From Acidimicrobium ferrooxidans DSM 10331 (lineage in GTDB: Bacteria; Actinomycetota; Acidimicrobiia; Acidimicrobiales; Acidimicrobiaceae), in assembly GCF_000023265.1 (NCBI RefSeq), contig NC_013124.1, positions 1,182,001 to 1,246,000 on the forward strand: a stretch of DNA of 64,000 bases, in the 5' to 3' direction. Shown here in pieces: positions 53,964-62,952 of the stretch (position 1 is its first letter; each line of letters starts with the position of its first letter). The position numbers and the translations under genes are program-made. The notes under the pieces were generated by a model. It was not told the origin of the DNA. It was given only the letters and a program-made list of their open reading frames with translations, and did no database searches.

Positions 53964-55127
53964 TCAGCTCGCAGCACCGGCACGTACGAGCTCCGCGAGC
54001 ACGCGGAGCGCGTCGCGGGGACCGCTCTGGCGACCGAGTCTGAGCACCCGACGCGGCGACAGGACGTAACGGCCCGACGGGAGCGGCTCGCCAAGCAAGA
54101 TCGACCGAGCCGCAACGCTCGCAAGCGCACCGCCAGCGGCGGCTGTCGAGCCAAGCTGCACGAAGCCCCCGAGTTCGGTGCCGACAGCGTTGGCCGATCG
54201 GATCAATCGGACGCTCAGGTTCCGAACACCGACGATGCGCACCAGAGCTCGTCGCTCCTCGGCCCGTGGGAGCGAGCCCTTGAGCAGTCGGTCGAGGGTC
54301 TTCCGGGACAGCCGCCCGTTGAACGGCACGGTCGGCCCGAGATCGTAACGCTCGACGTCGAGGACGGAACGTTCCCCGAAATCGCCGACCGTCATCAGCG
54401 CGACCTGAGCCGAGGCCGCCCATCGCCGAAGTCGGGCCTTTGCGACCACGTCATCGACCTCCTCGATGACGAGATCTGGACGAAAGGCCTCCAGCATGGC
54501 GTCGGCCGCCTCGTCGTAGCCGCCACGAAGATGCACCTGCTCGATGTAGGGATCGACCTCGCTCACGAACTGCGCGATGAGGTCGAGCTTGGCCATGCCC
54601 ACGTGTCGCATCGAGCCGCGAATGCGGTTGAGATTCGTCAGCGTCACTCGGTCCATGTCGCCGAGGAGCAGCGCAGCGCCGATGCCAACGCGTACCAACT
54701 GTTCGACGATGACGCTCCCGACGCTCAGGCCGAAGACGGCGATACGCGCACGCTCGAGCCGTCGTTGCTCGTGGGCCTCGATCAGGTATCGATTCCGTGC
54801 ACTGCGCAGTGCCCGCAGATCCTCGACACTCGGATAGCGCACGAGCTCACACGACCACGGGAAGTAGAACCACGTGCCGTAGCAATCCGGATCCCCACCG
54901 ACACCTGCGCGCGCTGTAATCTCTGCACGAGACTCGGATCGGCCCCTCGGGTTCTCGAACTCGTCGAGCTCCTCCAGCAACTCGCCGACCGCATCGACGG
55001 TCCTGTGGATGCAGACCTGCTCGCGAAGGTCGGCGAGCCGACGACGATCCTCCTCATCGTCCGCGACGAATCGGGCTGGAGGCGCCCACGGCCGCCGACC
55101 GTTCACGCCCTCGCCACACGTCGCCAT
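53964..55127 (-). CDS. ThiF/MoeB/E1-like adenylyltransferase family protein
   Basis: About 387 residues from ATG 55127. A 125-residue N-terminal region without a known domain precedes the Rossmann core: VFGLSVGSVIVEQLVRVG (glycine motif 133-138), GDMDRVTLTNLNRIRGS (acidic residues, Asn165, Arg168) and Lys180, the ATP-contacting residues of E1-like enzymes. The glycine motif GLSVGS departs from GxGxxG. The usual CxxC zinc pairs are not visible. No carrier-protein gene is adjacent; thiS is 31 kb away. Substrate unknown. Confidence 0.8.
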   Translation of the reverse strand: MATCGEGVNGRRPWAPPARFVADDEEDRRRLADLREQVCIHRTVDAVGELLEELDEFENPRGRSESRAEITARAGVGGDPDCYGTWFYFPWSCELVRYPSVEDLRALRSARNRYLIEAHEQRRLERARIAVFGLSVGSVIVEQLVRVGIGAALLLGDMDRVTLTNLNRIRGSMRHVGMAKLDLIAQFVSEVDPYIEQVHLRGGYDEAADAMLEAFRPDLVIEEVDDVVAKARLRRWAASAQVALMTVGDFGERSVLDVERYDLGPTVPFNGRLSRKTLDRLLKGSLPRAEERRALVRIVGVRNLSVRLIRSANAVGTELGGFVQLGSTAAAGGALASVAARSILLGEPLPSGRYVLSPRRVLRLGRQSGPRDALRVLAELVRAGAAS

Positions 55128-55347
55128 AGTGATCAGCCCCCTCCTCAGCCCGCACGAGCACCCGACGCTCATGCAACCTCGGACGCCGAGGTGGTGCAAC
55201 CATACCACGGTGCACTCCGACCACGCAGGTGCGTCGATCGATCCAGCAGACCAAGCGAGCCCACATGGTCCTGGCCGGTCCCCCTGAAACGAGGCCACCC
55301 GCTCTGTGAGAACCGCGACCCGAATGGACGAGCGAGAAGGAGTGTGT

Positions 55348-55470
55348 ATGAAGCGCAGGAAGCGCCACACCCCGGAGCAGATCCTCCGGAGGCTGGCCGA
55401 GGGGGACGAGATGCTCAACACGGGCGCCACGGTCGCTGAAGCGCCCCGGATTTCGTGCGCACCCCCGTAG
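55348..55470 (+). pseudogene. IS3-type transposase OrfA remnant
   Basis: 40 residues: KRRKRHTPEQILRRLAEGDE then ATVAEA matches the helix-turn-helix start of IS3-family OrfA proteins, after which the frame loses similarity (PRISCAPP) and stops. A ribosome-binding-like AGAAGGAG precedes the ATG. Truncated and surely inactive. Confidence 0.75.
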
Positions 55471-55640
55471 GTGGGACCGATTCGGACTCGGCCGCCATAG
55501 TCCTCCTGCTCGACCTCGACTGGCAAACGACGTCCCAGCCGCTGCATGAGCCTTGCGCGTGTCGTAGCAGCGCACCCGGACCGAGGTCACCTCCTCGCAA
55601 TCCGTGAGGCTCGCCAGAGGCCCGCTCAACCATCGCTACT

Positions 55641-55794
55641 TGGATCCACCGCTACAACACTGTCGGGCTGTACCCGAGCCTCGAGTAGCGACTATCGATC
55701 GAGGAGGAGCTCTTCTGGGCCCGGGAGGAGAAGGCCGTGGCCCACCTGCAGCCCGTCGAGCAAGCGGCGCGAGTCCACCGCTGTCAACCTTGAG
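55641..55794 (+). pseudogene. Possible transposase OrfB C-terminal remnant
   Basis: WIHRYNTVGLYPSLE followed by an in-frame TAG and then continued coding-like sequence (RLSIEEELFWAREEKAVAHL) resembles the C-terminal WI-x-YN-x(n)-H/P-S-L-x-Y end of IS3 OrfB. Together with 55348-55470 it suggests an IS3 copy with its middle deleted. The match is short. Confidence 0.5.
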
Positions 55795-56042
55795 AGGAGA
55801 GCCAACGACAGACAGCGCCCCACGGTCTCGCACCGAGCGCACGATCGACGAGGAGATCCCTCTCCAGCTCGTGGACGCGCGTCTCGCGTCGGTCGTCGAT
55901 CTCGCTCGCCACCACTCGTGGTATCCAGGGTCGTGCGTGTCGCGATGGGGAACGCTCTCGCGTCGACGCCGACACCGCACCGCTTCGACTTGACATCAGG
56001 TCGCACAAGCGAAGCGATGGGACACGTATGCCAGCGACGGCC

Positions 56043-56079
56043 TTGCGTGCGGCGGTCGGCGTTGCGTGCGGCGGTCGGC
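56043..56079 (+). repeat. Short tandem repeat, 19-bp period
   Basis: TTGCGTGCGGCGGTCGGC occurs twice with a 19-bp period just beyond the 3' end of tRNA-Arg. No coding or palindromic role is apparent. Confidence 0.6.
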
Positions 56080-56092
56080 CTTCGTCACACGG

Positions 56093-56164
56093 TGCCCCCG
56101 GCAGGATTCGAACCTGCGCACATGGTTTAGGAAACCACTGCTCTCTCCCCTGAGCTACGGGGGC
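56093..56164 (-). tRNA. tRNA-Arg(CCT)
   Basis: Read on the minus strand: acceptor GCCCCCG/CGGGGGC, D-arm GCTC/GAGC, anticodon stem GTGGT/ACCAT around TTCCTAA (anticodon CCT), T-arm GCAGG-TTCGAAT-CCTGC, discriminator A. The next three bases are CCG, so CCA is not encoded, unlike the other three tRNAs in the window. Confidence 0.95.
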
Positions 56165-56278
56165 TGAACCGGCACCCACTATGGTAGCTGCCGCCCATCG
56201 CTACGACCGAGACCAGCCTGCACGGGAATGCACGTCCGACCGTCGGCCTTGGCATCGGTGGGGAGATGGGGAGGTTCC

Positions 56279-56782
56279 ATGGAAGACGTCGTCGCTGAAC
56301 CGGTGATCGCGCGCCTCGTACGACTCACGCCGGCCGTGCGTGCGCGCCTCCGCGCGATGCTCCCGGCGAGTGCGGTCGACGACGTCATCCAAGACACGCT
56401 CGCGGCGGCCGTCGCACACCACGACGAGCTCGAGGGCACGGACGGACGCCTGCTGGGTTGGTTGCTCGTCGTTGCTCGTCATCGCGCCATCGACTGGCTC
56501 CGTCGCCACCGCGGGCCACTCGATATTCGAACCCTCCTCGTCGACGACGCCGACACACCGGATCCGGCGAGCGCCGTCGTCGACCGCGTCGTCCTCGAGG
56601 CCGCGCTGTCGCTCCTCCCTCAGCACCAGCGCGACGTCGTCGTCGCGGTCTGCGTCCATGGCGCCCCGATCACACGAGTCGCCGACGACCTCGGCGTCCC
56701 CGCGGGGACCATCCGGTCGCGTCTGCACTATGGACTTGCGGCACTTCGATCGCACCTGGAGGCCAACCGTGCCATCCCATGA
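56279..56782 (+). CDS. ECF-type RNA polymerase sigma factor
   Basis: 167 residues from ATG 56279 with GGGGAGG just upstream. Sigma region 2 (VDDVIQDTLAAAVAHHDE, LLGWLLVVARHRAIDWLRRH) binds the -10 element and core; region 4 (LSLLPQHQRDVVVAVCVHGA, VPAGTIRSRLHYGLAALR) binds -35. Its end overlaps the zinc-finger anti-sigma gene by 14 nt, the usual arrangement for a stress-responsive pair. Confidence 0.92.
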   Translation: MEDVVAEPVIARLVRLTPAVRARLRAMLPASAVDDVIQDTLAAAVAHHDELEGTDGRLLGWLLVVARHRAIDWLRRHRGPLDIRTLLVDDADTPDPASAVVDRVVLEAALSLLPQHQRDVVVAVCVHGAPITRVADDLGVPAGTIRSRLHYGLAALRSHLEANRAIP

Positions 56783-57431
56783 CGATGGGTGCACGCTCCG
56801 CGAGGCGTACCTGCTCCACGAGCTCACGCCTGACGAGGTCACTCGCTTCGAGGGGCACCTCGCTTCCTGCAGGTCGTGCCAGGACCGCCTGAGCGACACC
56901 GCGCAGTTGCTCAGAGCGCTCGCAGACCTCGAACCACCCGACGAACCGGTGACCGGGTCCCAGGTGGCGCCCATGGCGCACGACCCTCGCCCAGCTCGCG
57001 TCGCCGGCCACAGTCATCGGCGCCGTCGGGGGGCGCTCATCGGATTGGCCGGCCTGGTCGTCGGCGCGTCGCTCACCTTCGCGCTCGAGCATCCCGCCGA
57101 GCAGACCCCGTCCGCGGCCGAGGTGATCACCCTTGCCGCTCCCCCGATCCACGGCACGCTCGTCGTCGACCGCCGTGCATGGGGATCATCGATCACCCTG
57201 ACAGCAACCGGCCTACCGTCGACGGGCCAGGTCTCACTCGTCGTCCGCTCGACCGGTGGACAGGTGGTGGACGCAGCGTGGCGTGCGATCGGACCCCAGA
57301 GGATCAACGTCCAGGCGCCGACCCCATTCCAACCGAGCGCCATCGCAGCCACGACGCTCGTGGCCCACGGCCGCCACACGACCGTGCTCTGGAGCTGGCA
57401 CCGACTCGGCACAGAACCGGGGACCACCTAG
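56769..57431 (+). CDS. Membrane-bound zinc-finger anti-sigma factor
   Basis: 220 residues from GTG 56769 inside the sigma gene. N-terminal zf-HC2 motif HLASCRSC (H-x3-C-x2-C) binds zinc and the sigma factor; one membrane helix (GALIGLAGLVVGASLTFAL) near 80-98; then an external domain of about 120 residues that may sense an envelope signal. Anti-sigma of the preceding ECF factor. Confidence 0.88.
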   Translation: MPSHDDGCTLREAYLLHELTPDEVTRFEGHLASCRSCQDRLSDTAQLLRALADLEPPDEPVTGSQVAPMAHDPRPARVAGHSHRRRRGALIGLAGLVVGASLTFALEHPAEQTPSAAEVITLAAPPIHGTLVVDRRAWGSSITLTATGLPSTGQVSLVVRSTGGQVVDAAWRAIGPQRINVQAPTPFQPSAIAATTLVAHGRHTTVLWSWHRLGTEPGTT

Positions 57432-57534
57432 ACGCGCGCACACGACGAGTGCACGTTTGCAATCATGCGGCCTACGAACGGCTACACTCTGCTATCCGTA
57501 TGGGCAACACGCCTGCCCATGCAAGGAGGCACGG

Positions 57535-58038
57535 ATGCTGGTCGTCGCCCGCCACGCTCCCGCAACCCGACCCCGGCCGGGCATGGCCGATCTCGAGCGC
57601 TCGCTCACCGAGGAGGGACTCGTCAAGGCACAAGCACTCTCGGTCGAGCTGGTCCGGCTCGCACCGACCCATCTCGTCTCGAGCCCGGCACGCCGCTGCA
57701 TCGAGACCTTGGCGCCGCTCGCGAAGGCACTCGATCTCGAGATCATCACCGATGATGGCCTTGGGCCCAGTGCGAAGGCTCCACAGATCGCCATGAGCCT
57801 CGCCTACCTCGGAGCGCTCGACGGTGTCACCGTCGTCGCCACGCACGCGCCCCAGCTCGAAGTCCTCCTCGAGCAGTTGCTCGCCGATCACGGCATCTCC
57901 GTGGACGCCGACGCACTCCATCTCCCACCGGCCGGCTACGTGATCGTCGATGTCGCCGAAGGCGTGCGTCCCCCTCGCATCGACCGCGTCCGCGCCTACC
58001 GCGACGTGGGAACGGACCCGCTCCTCCTGGTCGGCTAG
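57535..58038 (+). CDS. SixA-like histidine phosphatase
   Basis: 167 residues from ATG 57535 with AAGGAGG upstream. The catalytic RH pair is in VVARHAPATR near the N-terminus, LVSSPARRCIETLAPLAKAL holds the second Arg of the phosphate pocket, and VVATHAPQLE supplies the second His. Short length fits SixA (phosphohistidine phosphatase) rather than phosphoglycerate mutases. Ends 9 bp before xseA. Confidence 0.85.
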   Translation: MLVVARHAPATRPRPGMADLERSLTEEGLVKAQALSVELVRLAPTHLVSSPARRCIETLAPLAKALDLEIITDDGLGPSAKAPQIAMSLAYLGALDGVTVVATHAPQLEVLLEQLLADHGISVDADALHLPPAGYVIVDVAEGVRPPRIDRVRAYRDVGTDPLLLVG

Positions 58039-58047
58039 CGTAGCCCC

Positions 58048-59637
58048 GTGGACAGAGCGCTCGGGGTCAGCGAGCTGATCGGGCGCGTCAACGACGCCTT
58101 GGGTTCGCTCGGCCTCGTCACCGTGCGCGGCGTCGTCGAGTCGGCCAAGGCCTCCCAACGCGGTCACCTGTACTTCGATCTGATCGACGACGGCGACCGC
58201 CAAGCCCGCGTGAGCGCAGCCATCTGGGCGTCGCGCCGTGCCGGCATCGAGACGGCGTTGCGCCGCGCTGGACTCGGCTCGCTCGGCGACGGCGCGCTCG
58301 TCGTGGTCTCGGGACGGCTCCAGGTCTACGCTCCGCGCGGCTCGATGTCGCTCAGCATCGACCGCGTCGAGATCGAGGCGATGCTGGATGCTCGCGCCGC
58401 AACCCGCCAACGCCACCTACGCCAACTGGCCGCCGAAGGCATCGTGGACGCCAACCGACGCGTGCCGGTCCCCGCCGTCGCGCTCCGCATCGCGCTCGTC
58501 GCCTCGCGTGATGGCGTGGTGCGTGAGGACGTGCGACGCGCGCTCGCCGACACGGGCTTCGCGTTCACCGTCAGGTTGTACCACACCGAGGTATCCACCC
58601 GCGCAGCGAGCGTCCAGATCCGCCGCGCACTCGCGGCCGCGATCGCCGACCAGCCCGACCTCGTCCTCGTCGCCCGTGGCGGCGGTTCGGAGGGAGACCT
58701 CGCCGCCTTCGACGATCTCGACCTTGCCCGAGCGGTCGCCACGGCACCGGTGCCGATCTGGGTCGCCATCGGCCACGCCGTCGATCAGCCGCTCCTTGCC
58801 TACGTCGCCAACTGCGCCTTCGACGTGCCACAGAGCGCCGCCAAGGCCCTCGTCGCCCGGGTCGAGGACTTTCGCGAGGGCCTTGCCACCGAGATCGCAA
58901 CCGCGATCCATCACGCTCGGGCACGGCTCGATCGCGGCTGGCTCCACACGCGCCAGATCGCCCACGCCATCGAAGCACACTCGCAACGACGTCTTGCGGC
59001 CGCACACCGCAGCCTGCCGAGCCCGTCCGTCCTCGACGCTCGCACCGACCAGCGCCTCACGAACGAGCGCCACACGCTCCCGGCGACCTCCGTCATCGAC
59101 GCTCGAGTCCGGGCGCGGCTCGCTCGCAGTCGCGCGGTGCTCACAGCAGCGCGATCGGCCCGCGACATCGTCCGCCTCCGCGTACGCCTCGAAGTCCGCC
59201 AGCTCGTCGACCACCGCCGTGAGCTCGCCGCGGCGACGTCGGCCATCGCCACCGCTCACCGCACTGAGCTTCACGCGCGGCAACGACGCCTCACGCGCGC
59301 CGCGGCACGCCGGCGAGCACACCACGATGCCGCTCTCGCCGCCGTGCGTCGGCACCTCACCGCCGCGTCGTACCGGCGAGCTCGCCGGGATCGACGCGGC
59401 CTCGAGTTGCTCGCACGCCGCATCGAGGGGCTCGCCTCACCGCTCGAGCGCGGCTTCGCCATGATCACCGATCCGACGGGCACCTGGCTTCGCCGCGCGG
59501 ACGCCATCGCAACCCACGCAATCGTGCACGCCCACTTCGTCGACGGCGTCGCCGCGCTGACCCCAGCTCGACGATCTCCGACCACGACGCATCCCCACCT
59601 GACCACGCGCCAAGGAGGACGACCCAATGACGACTGA
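58048..59637 (+). CDS. xseA: Exodeoxyribonuclease VII large subunit
   Basis: 529 residues from GTG 58048. N-terminal OB fold (LGVSELIGRVNDAL, SQRGHLYFDLID), catalytic domain with LVARGGGSEGDLAAFDD and VATAPVPIWVAIGHAVDQPLLAYVAN, then a long helical Arg/Ala-rich region typical of XseA and a C-terminal LERGFAMIT. Degrades single-stranded DNA with XseB. Overlaps xseB by 11 nt. Confidence 0.94.
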   Translation: MDRALGVSELIGRVNDALGSLGLVTVRGVVESAKASQRGHLYFDLIDDGDRQARVSAAIWASRRAGIETALRRAGLGSLGDGALVVVSGRLQVYAPRGSMSLSIDRVEIEAMLDARAATRQRHLRQLAAEGIVDANRRVPVPAVALRIALVASRDGVVREDVRRALADTGFAFTVRLYHTEVSTRAASVQIRRALAAAIADQPDLVLVARGGGSEGDLAAFDDLDLARAVATAPVPIWVAIGHAVDQPLLAYVANCAFDVPQSAAKALVARVEDFREGLATEIATAIHHARARLDRGWLHTRQIAHAIEAHSQRRLAAAHRSLPSPSVLDARTDQRLTNERHTLPATSVIDARVRARLARSRAVLTAARSARDIVRLRVRLEVRQLVDHRRELAAATSAIATAHRTELHARQRRLTRAAARRRAHHDAALAAVRRHLTAASYRRARRDRRGLELLARRIEGLASPLERGFAMITDPTGTWLRRADAIATHAIVHAHFVDGVAALTPARRSPTTTHPHLTTRQGGRPNDD

Positions 59638-59914
59638 CCCGGCCGATGTTCGCTGGCTCATCGACCTCGACGAGGACGCCTTCGCGCGAGCCATCGAGCA
59701 ACGCTCCTTCGAGGATCTTCGCGACACGGCACTCGCACTCACCGAACTCATCGACTCCGACGCCATCGGCGTCGATGACCTCGCGACCGTGGTACGGCGT
59801 GCGAGGGCCATCCTCGACGCGTGCGATCTGCGTCTGCGGCGCGTGGAGAACGAACTCGACCACGACGGCACCGCCGTCGAGGAAGCCTCGGCCGAGGTCG
59901 AGGAGCCGTTCTAG
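59627..59914 (+). CDS. xseB: Exodeoxyribonuclease VII small subunit (probable)
   Basis: 95 residues, acidic and helical, overlapping the end of xseA. Somewhat longer than typical XseB (70-85), with an Asp/Glu-rich N- and C-terminus, but LIDSDAIGVDDLATVVRRAR and IVLDACDLRLRRVENEL-like helices fit the small-subunit coiled-hairpin pattern. Assigned mostly by position. Its TAG interlocks with the stop of the convergent aminotransferase gene in CTAG. Confidence 0.8.
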   Translation: MTTDPADVRWLIDLDEDAFARAIEQRSFEDLRDTALALTELIDSDAIGVDDLATVVRRARAILDACDLRLRRVENELDHDGTAVEEASAEVEEPF

Positions 59915-61164
59915 AGCTCTGCCGCGAGCGCGTCGAGGGCATCGGCGAGTCCCTCGACGATGACCCCGATCTCTGCGGGCTCGATGATCAGCGGCGGAGA
60001 CAGAGCGATCGAGGTCGCCAGCACGCGCACGATGATGCCACGCTCGAGCGCCAGGCGCGCGAGTCGAGCGAGGGCGTCGGGGTGTTCGGCGAGCAGGTCG
60101 GAACGCAGCTCGACGGCCCCGAGCAGCCCTAGGCCACCGCGCACCTCGGCGACCAACGCAGAGGAGGCCAGCGGTCGAAGCCGAGCCAGCAGCTCGCCTT
60201 CGAGCACCGCCCCTCGTGCGAGGATCTGCTCGTCCTCGAGAATGCGGCAGTTCGCGATGCCCGCCGCAGTGCAGGTCGGATGACCCCCGTAGGTCGGCCC
60301 GTGCCGAAAGACCGGGGCTCCTGGTTGCTTGAACGGAGCCGCCACACGGCCCGACACCATGACCCCACCGAGCGGGAGATAGCCGCTCGTGACCCCCTTG
60401 GCGAAGGTGATCAGATCCGGCTCGACGCCGAGACGCTCGATCCCGAACCAGGTGCCGAGTCGACCGAACCCGCAGATCACGGAGTCGACGATGAGGAGCA
60501 CACCGTGTCGCCGGCAGGTCGCTCCTAGCGCCTCGAAGTAGCCGGGAGGCGGTGGATAGACGCCGCCAGCACCGATGACGGGCTCGGCGATGACCGCGGC
60601 GACCCGCTCAGGGCCATTGGCGACGATGGCGGCCTCGACGGCCTCGACGTCGTCCCACGGCACCTGCACGGTGGTCGGGATGAGCTCGCCAAAGCCCGTC
60701 CGGTTGGCAGGGATGCCCCCAAGAGAGGTGCCAAAGCCCCAGGTTCCGTGGTAGCCGTTCGTTCGCGAGATGAGCACGGTGCGCTCCGGCTGGCCGACGA
60801 GCGAGAAGTAACGGCGAGCGAGCTTCACGGCCGTCTCGACGGCGTCACCGCCACCCGACACGAAGAACACCTCCGACTCGGGCATCGGCGAGCGAGCCGA
60901 CAAGAACTCGGCGAGCTCCTCGGCCGGGCGATTGGAGAACGTGCCGAACGTGGAGTAGCCGGCAAGCTCACGCGCCTGCGCAGCGATCGCATCCGCGATC
61001 TCCGCCCTTCCGTGGCCGACGTTGGCGTACCACAGCGCCGCGGTCGCATCGAGGTAGCGCCGTCCCGTGTCGTCGTAGACCCAGATGCCCTCGCCCCGCA
61101 CGAACACCACCGGATTCGTGTCGCTCTCGTAGAGCTGACCAAACGGATGCCAAAACCGTCCCAT
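59911..61164 (-). CDS. Class III pyridoxal-phosphate aminotransferase
   Basis: 417 residues from ATG 61164 with GAGGAGGG upstream. PLP Lys is K256 (LITFAKGVTSGYLPLGG), Asp227 binds the ring nitrogen in IVDSVICGFGR, where Ser replaces the more usual Glu of DEV. GGGDAVETAVKLARR contacts the phosphate. The family includes omega-aminotransferases acting on beta-alanine, taurine, polyamines or GABA; substrate not assigned. 22 bp downstream of a GGDEF protein gene on the same strand, so probably co-transcribed. Confidence 0.88.
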   Translation of the reverse strand: MGRFWHPFGQLYESDTNPVVFVRGEGIWVYDDTGRRYLDATAALWYANVGHGRAEIADAIAAQARELAGYSTFGTFSNRPAEELAEFLSARSPMPESEVFFVSGGGDAVETAVKLARRYFSLVGQPERTVLISRTNGYHGTWGFGTSLGGIPANRTGFGELIPTTVQVPWDDVEAVEAAIVANGPERVAAVIAEPVIGAGGVYPPPPGYFEALGATCRRHGVLLIVDSVICGFGRLGTWFGIERLGVEPDLITFAKGVTSGYLPLGGVMVSGRVAAPFKQPGAPVFRHGPTYGGHPTCTAAGIANCRILEDEQILARGAVLEGELLARLRPLASSALVAEVRGGLGLLGAVELRSDLLAEHPDALARLARLALERGIIVRVLATSIALSPPLIIEPAEIGVIVEGLADALDALAAEL

Positions 61165-61186
61165 GCGTCCCTCCTCGGACGCGAGC

Positions 61187-62839
61187 CTACGGGACGTGGC
61201 GAACGGTGCCGTCCTGTCGCCGCACGACGACCTCCGAACGGTCGCGGCCCCGCTGCTTGGCCAGATAGAGCGCGACGTCGGCGGCTGCGAGCAGCGCCCG
61301 AAGATCCGGCGCGTCCGTCTCAGCCGACTCCGCCAACGCGACGCCCACCGAGGCACTCGCCTCGACACCGACCTCGGCGCGAACGCTCGAGGCGATCGAT
61401 GCTCGGATCGCCTCGCCAAGCTGGCGAGCCCACTCGAGTTCGACATCGGTCACGAGCGCCACGAACTCCTCGCCTCCCCAGCGCGCGACCAAGTCGCGCG
61501 CTCGCAGGCACGAACGCAGGGCCTCCGCCGAGGCGCGGAGGGCAAGGTCACCGGCGAGGTGGCCGTACTCGTCGTTGAGGGCCTTGAAGTGGTCGAGATC
61601 GACGAAGACCACCGCGACCGCACGGCCCTCGACCTGAGCGTCATGGAGCGCCTCTGCGCCGGACGCCTCGAAGGTTCGACGGTTGGCGAGCGCGGTCAGG
61701 GCATCCGTCTCCGCGTAGCGGCGCAACTCCTCAGTTGCGCGAACCTGCCCGACAGCGATCGCGGCCTGGTCGGCGAAGAACTCGAGTGCCTGGATCTGGC
61801 CGAGGTCCGGATAGCGACCGTCCACCGGGTTGTCGACCGAGATCACTCCGAGGAGCCGCTCGTCCTCGAGAAGTGGGATCGACAGCGTATCCTCGGGCTG
61901 CCAGGCGTCGTCGTCGGCGACGTGCTCGGCTACCGGGACCGACATGCGGCGAGCGAGGTCGGGGTGCAGCGGATAGGCGCGATGCCGGAACAGGTACGAC
62001 CGAGAGATGCGCATCTGCGGCGCCATGACCGCGGCGAACAGCGAGAGTGGGATGGGACCCTCGGTATGCAGGCGCTCCGCCTCGACGGGATCGACGCCAC
62101 TCGTCACCGCGAGGACAAGCGAATCGCCTTCGCGCAGGTAGATCGCGGCCCTCGCGAAGCCACCTGCCGTCGTGACGGCATCCGCGGCGGTCTGGAGCAC
62201 CTCGAGGAGCGCCGTGCGCCGCTGGACGTCTCCCGAGGCCGCGAGGAGCCCTGCGAGTCGAGCTCGCTCGGCCTCGAGGATGCGGACCTGGGCCGAGACG
62301 CGCGAACGCAGATGCTCCTGGACGAGGGCGAGCCCGACCAGCTGTGCGAGCACGTCCAGGTACCCGACTTCCTCGGCGTCGAGACCTCCGAGGCTCACCG
62401 GCTGGTCGAGGAACAAGATGGCGCCCACCTCTTGCTCCCACGACTCCACGAGTTCAAAGGTGAGCGTTGCCGGGTTCCACCCCTCGACGAGCGACTCCGT
62501 CTCGCGGATGGCCGCCTTGGCGAGCAGCTCGTCGAGCAACGGGTGGTCTCCGTCGACGACGTGGAGGCTACCGATGCGCCGCGCCACCGCAACGAGGCGA
62601 TCGAGATCGGAGCGTGCGAGCGCGATCTCCCGGAGCTCCCGAGCCGAGGTCAACCGACCCGCGACGTGGGTCACACGGAAGTACCCATCGCCCTCGAGAC
62701 TCGCGAGCCCAGCACTGGCGAACGACGTCAACGGAGCAATGGCTGCACACAGCGCGCGATCGAGGACCGTGTCGGTCGTCGGGCGGGCGAGAACCTCACC
62801 CGCGATGGCGGCAAGTTCGGCGAAGCGCCGCGCGGTCAT
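61187..62839 (-). CDS. GAF-domain diguanylate cyclase (GGDEF)
   Basis: 550 residues from ATG 62839 with GGAGGAG upstream. Two GAF-like sensory segments (about 5-185 and 215-380, the second with SIPLLEDERLLGVISVDNPV), then the cyclase domain with active site GGEEF at 455-459 and an RxxD inhibitory site at 446-449, five residues before it. Soluble. With the GGDEF-EAL protein at 24095-25975 this is the second c-di-GMP enzyme in the window. Operon with the aminotransferase at 59911-61164. Confidence 0.9.
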   Translation of the reverse strand: MTARRFAELAAIAGEVLARPTTDTVLDRALCAAIAPLTSFASAGLASLEGDGYFRVTHVAGRLTSARELREIALARSDLDRLVAVARRIGSLHVVDGDHPLLDELLAKAAIRETESLVEGWNPATLTFELVESWEQEVGAILFLDQPVSLGGLDAEEVGYLDVLAQLVGLALVQEHLRSRVSAQVRILEAERARLAGLLAASGDVQRRTALLEVLQTAADAVTTAGGFARAAIYLREGDSLVLAVTSGVDPVEAERLHTEGPIPLSLFAAVMAPQMRISRSYLFRHRAYPLHPDLARRMSVPVAEHVADDDAWQPEDTLSIPLLEDERLLGVISVDNPVDGRYPDLGQIQALEFFADQAAIAVGQVRATEELRRYAETDALTALANRRTFEASGAEALHDAQVEGRAVAVVFVDLDHFKALNDEYGHLAGDLALRASAEALRSCLRARDLVARWGGEEFVALVTDVELEWARQLGEAIRASIASSVRAEVGVEASASVGVALAESAETDAPDLRALLAAADVALYLAKQRGRDRSEVVVRRQDGTVRHVP

Positions 62840-62952
62840 GGCCTCTCCTCCGCCTCCCCTCATCGGCACTATCGGACGCTGGATCGGCGATCTCAAGTCA
62901 CACGGGCAGCCTCGCCCACGCCGCGCTCAGCACCGTGGAGCGCGTGTCGCGC

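Larger units (their letters stand above)
55128..56092 (+). other. Mostly non-coding stretch with insertion-sequence debris
   Basis: Between the E1-like gene and tRNA-Arg. It contains two IS3-type transposase scraps (55348 and 55641), described separately, and a short tandem repeat at 56043. No intact gene was seen on either strand. Confidence 0.55.
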
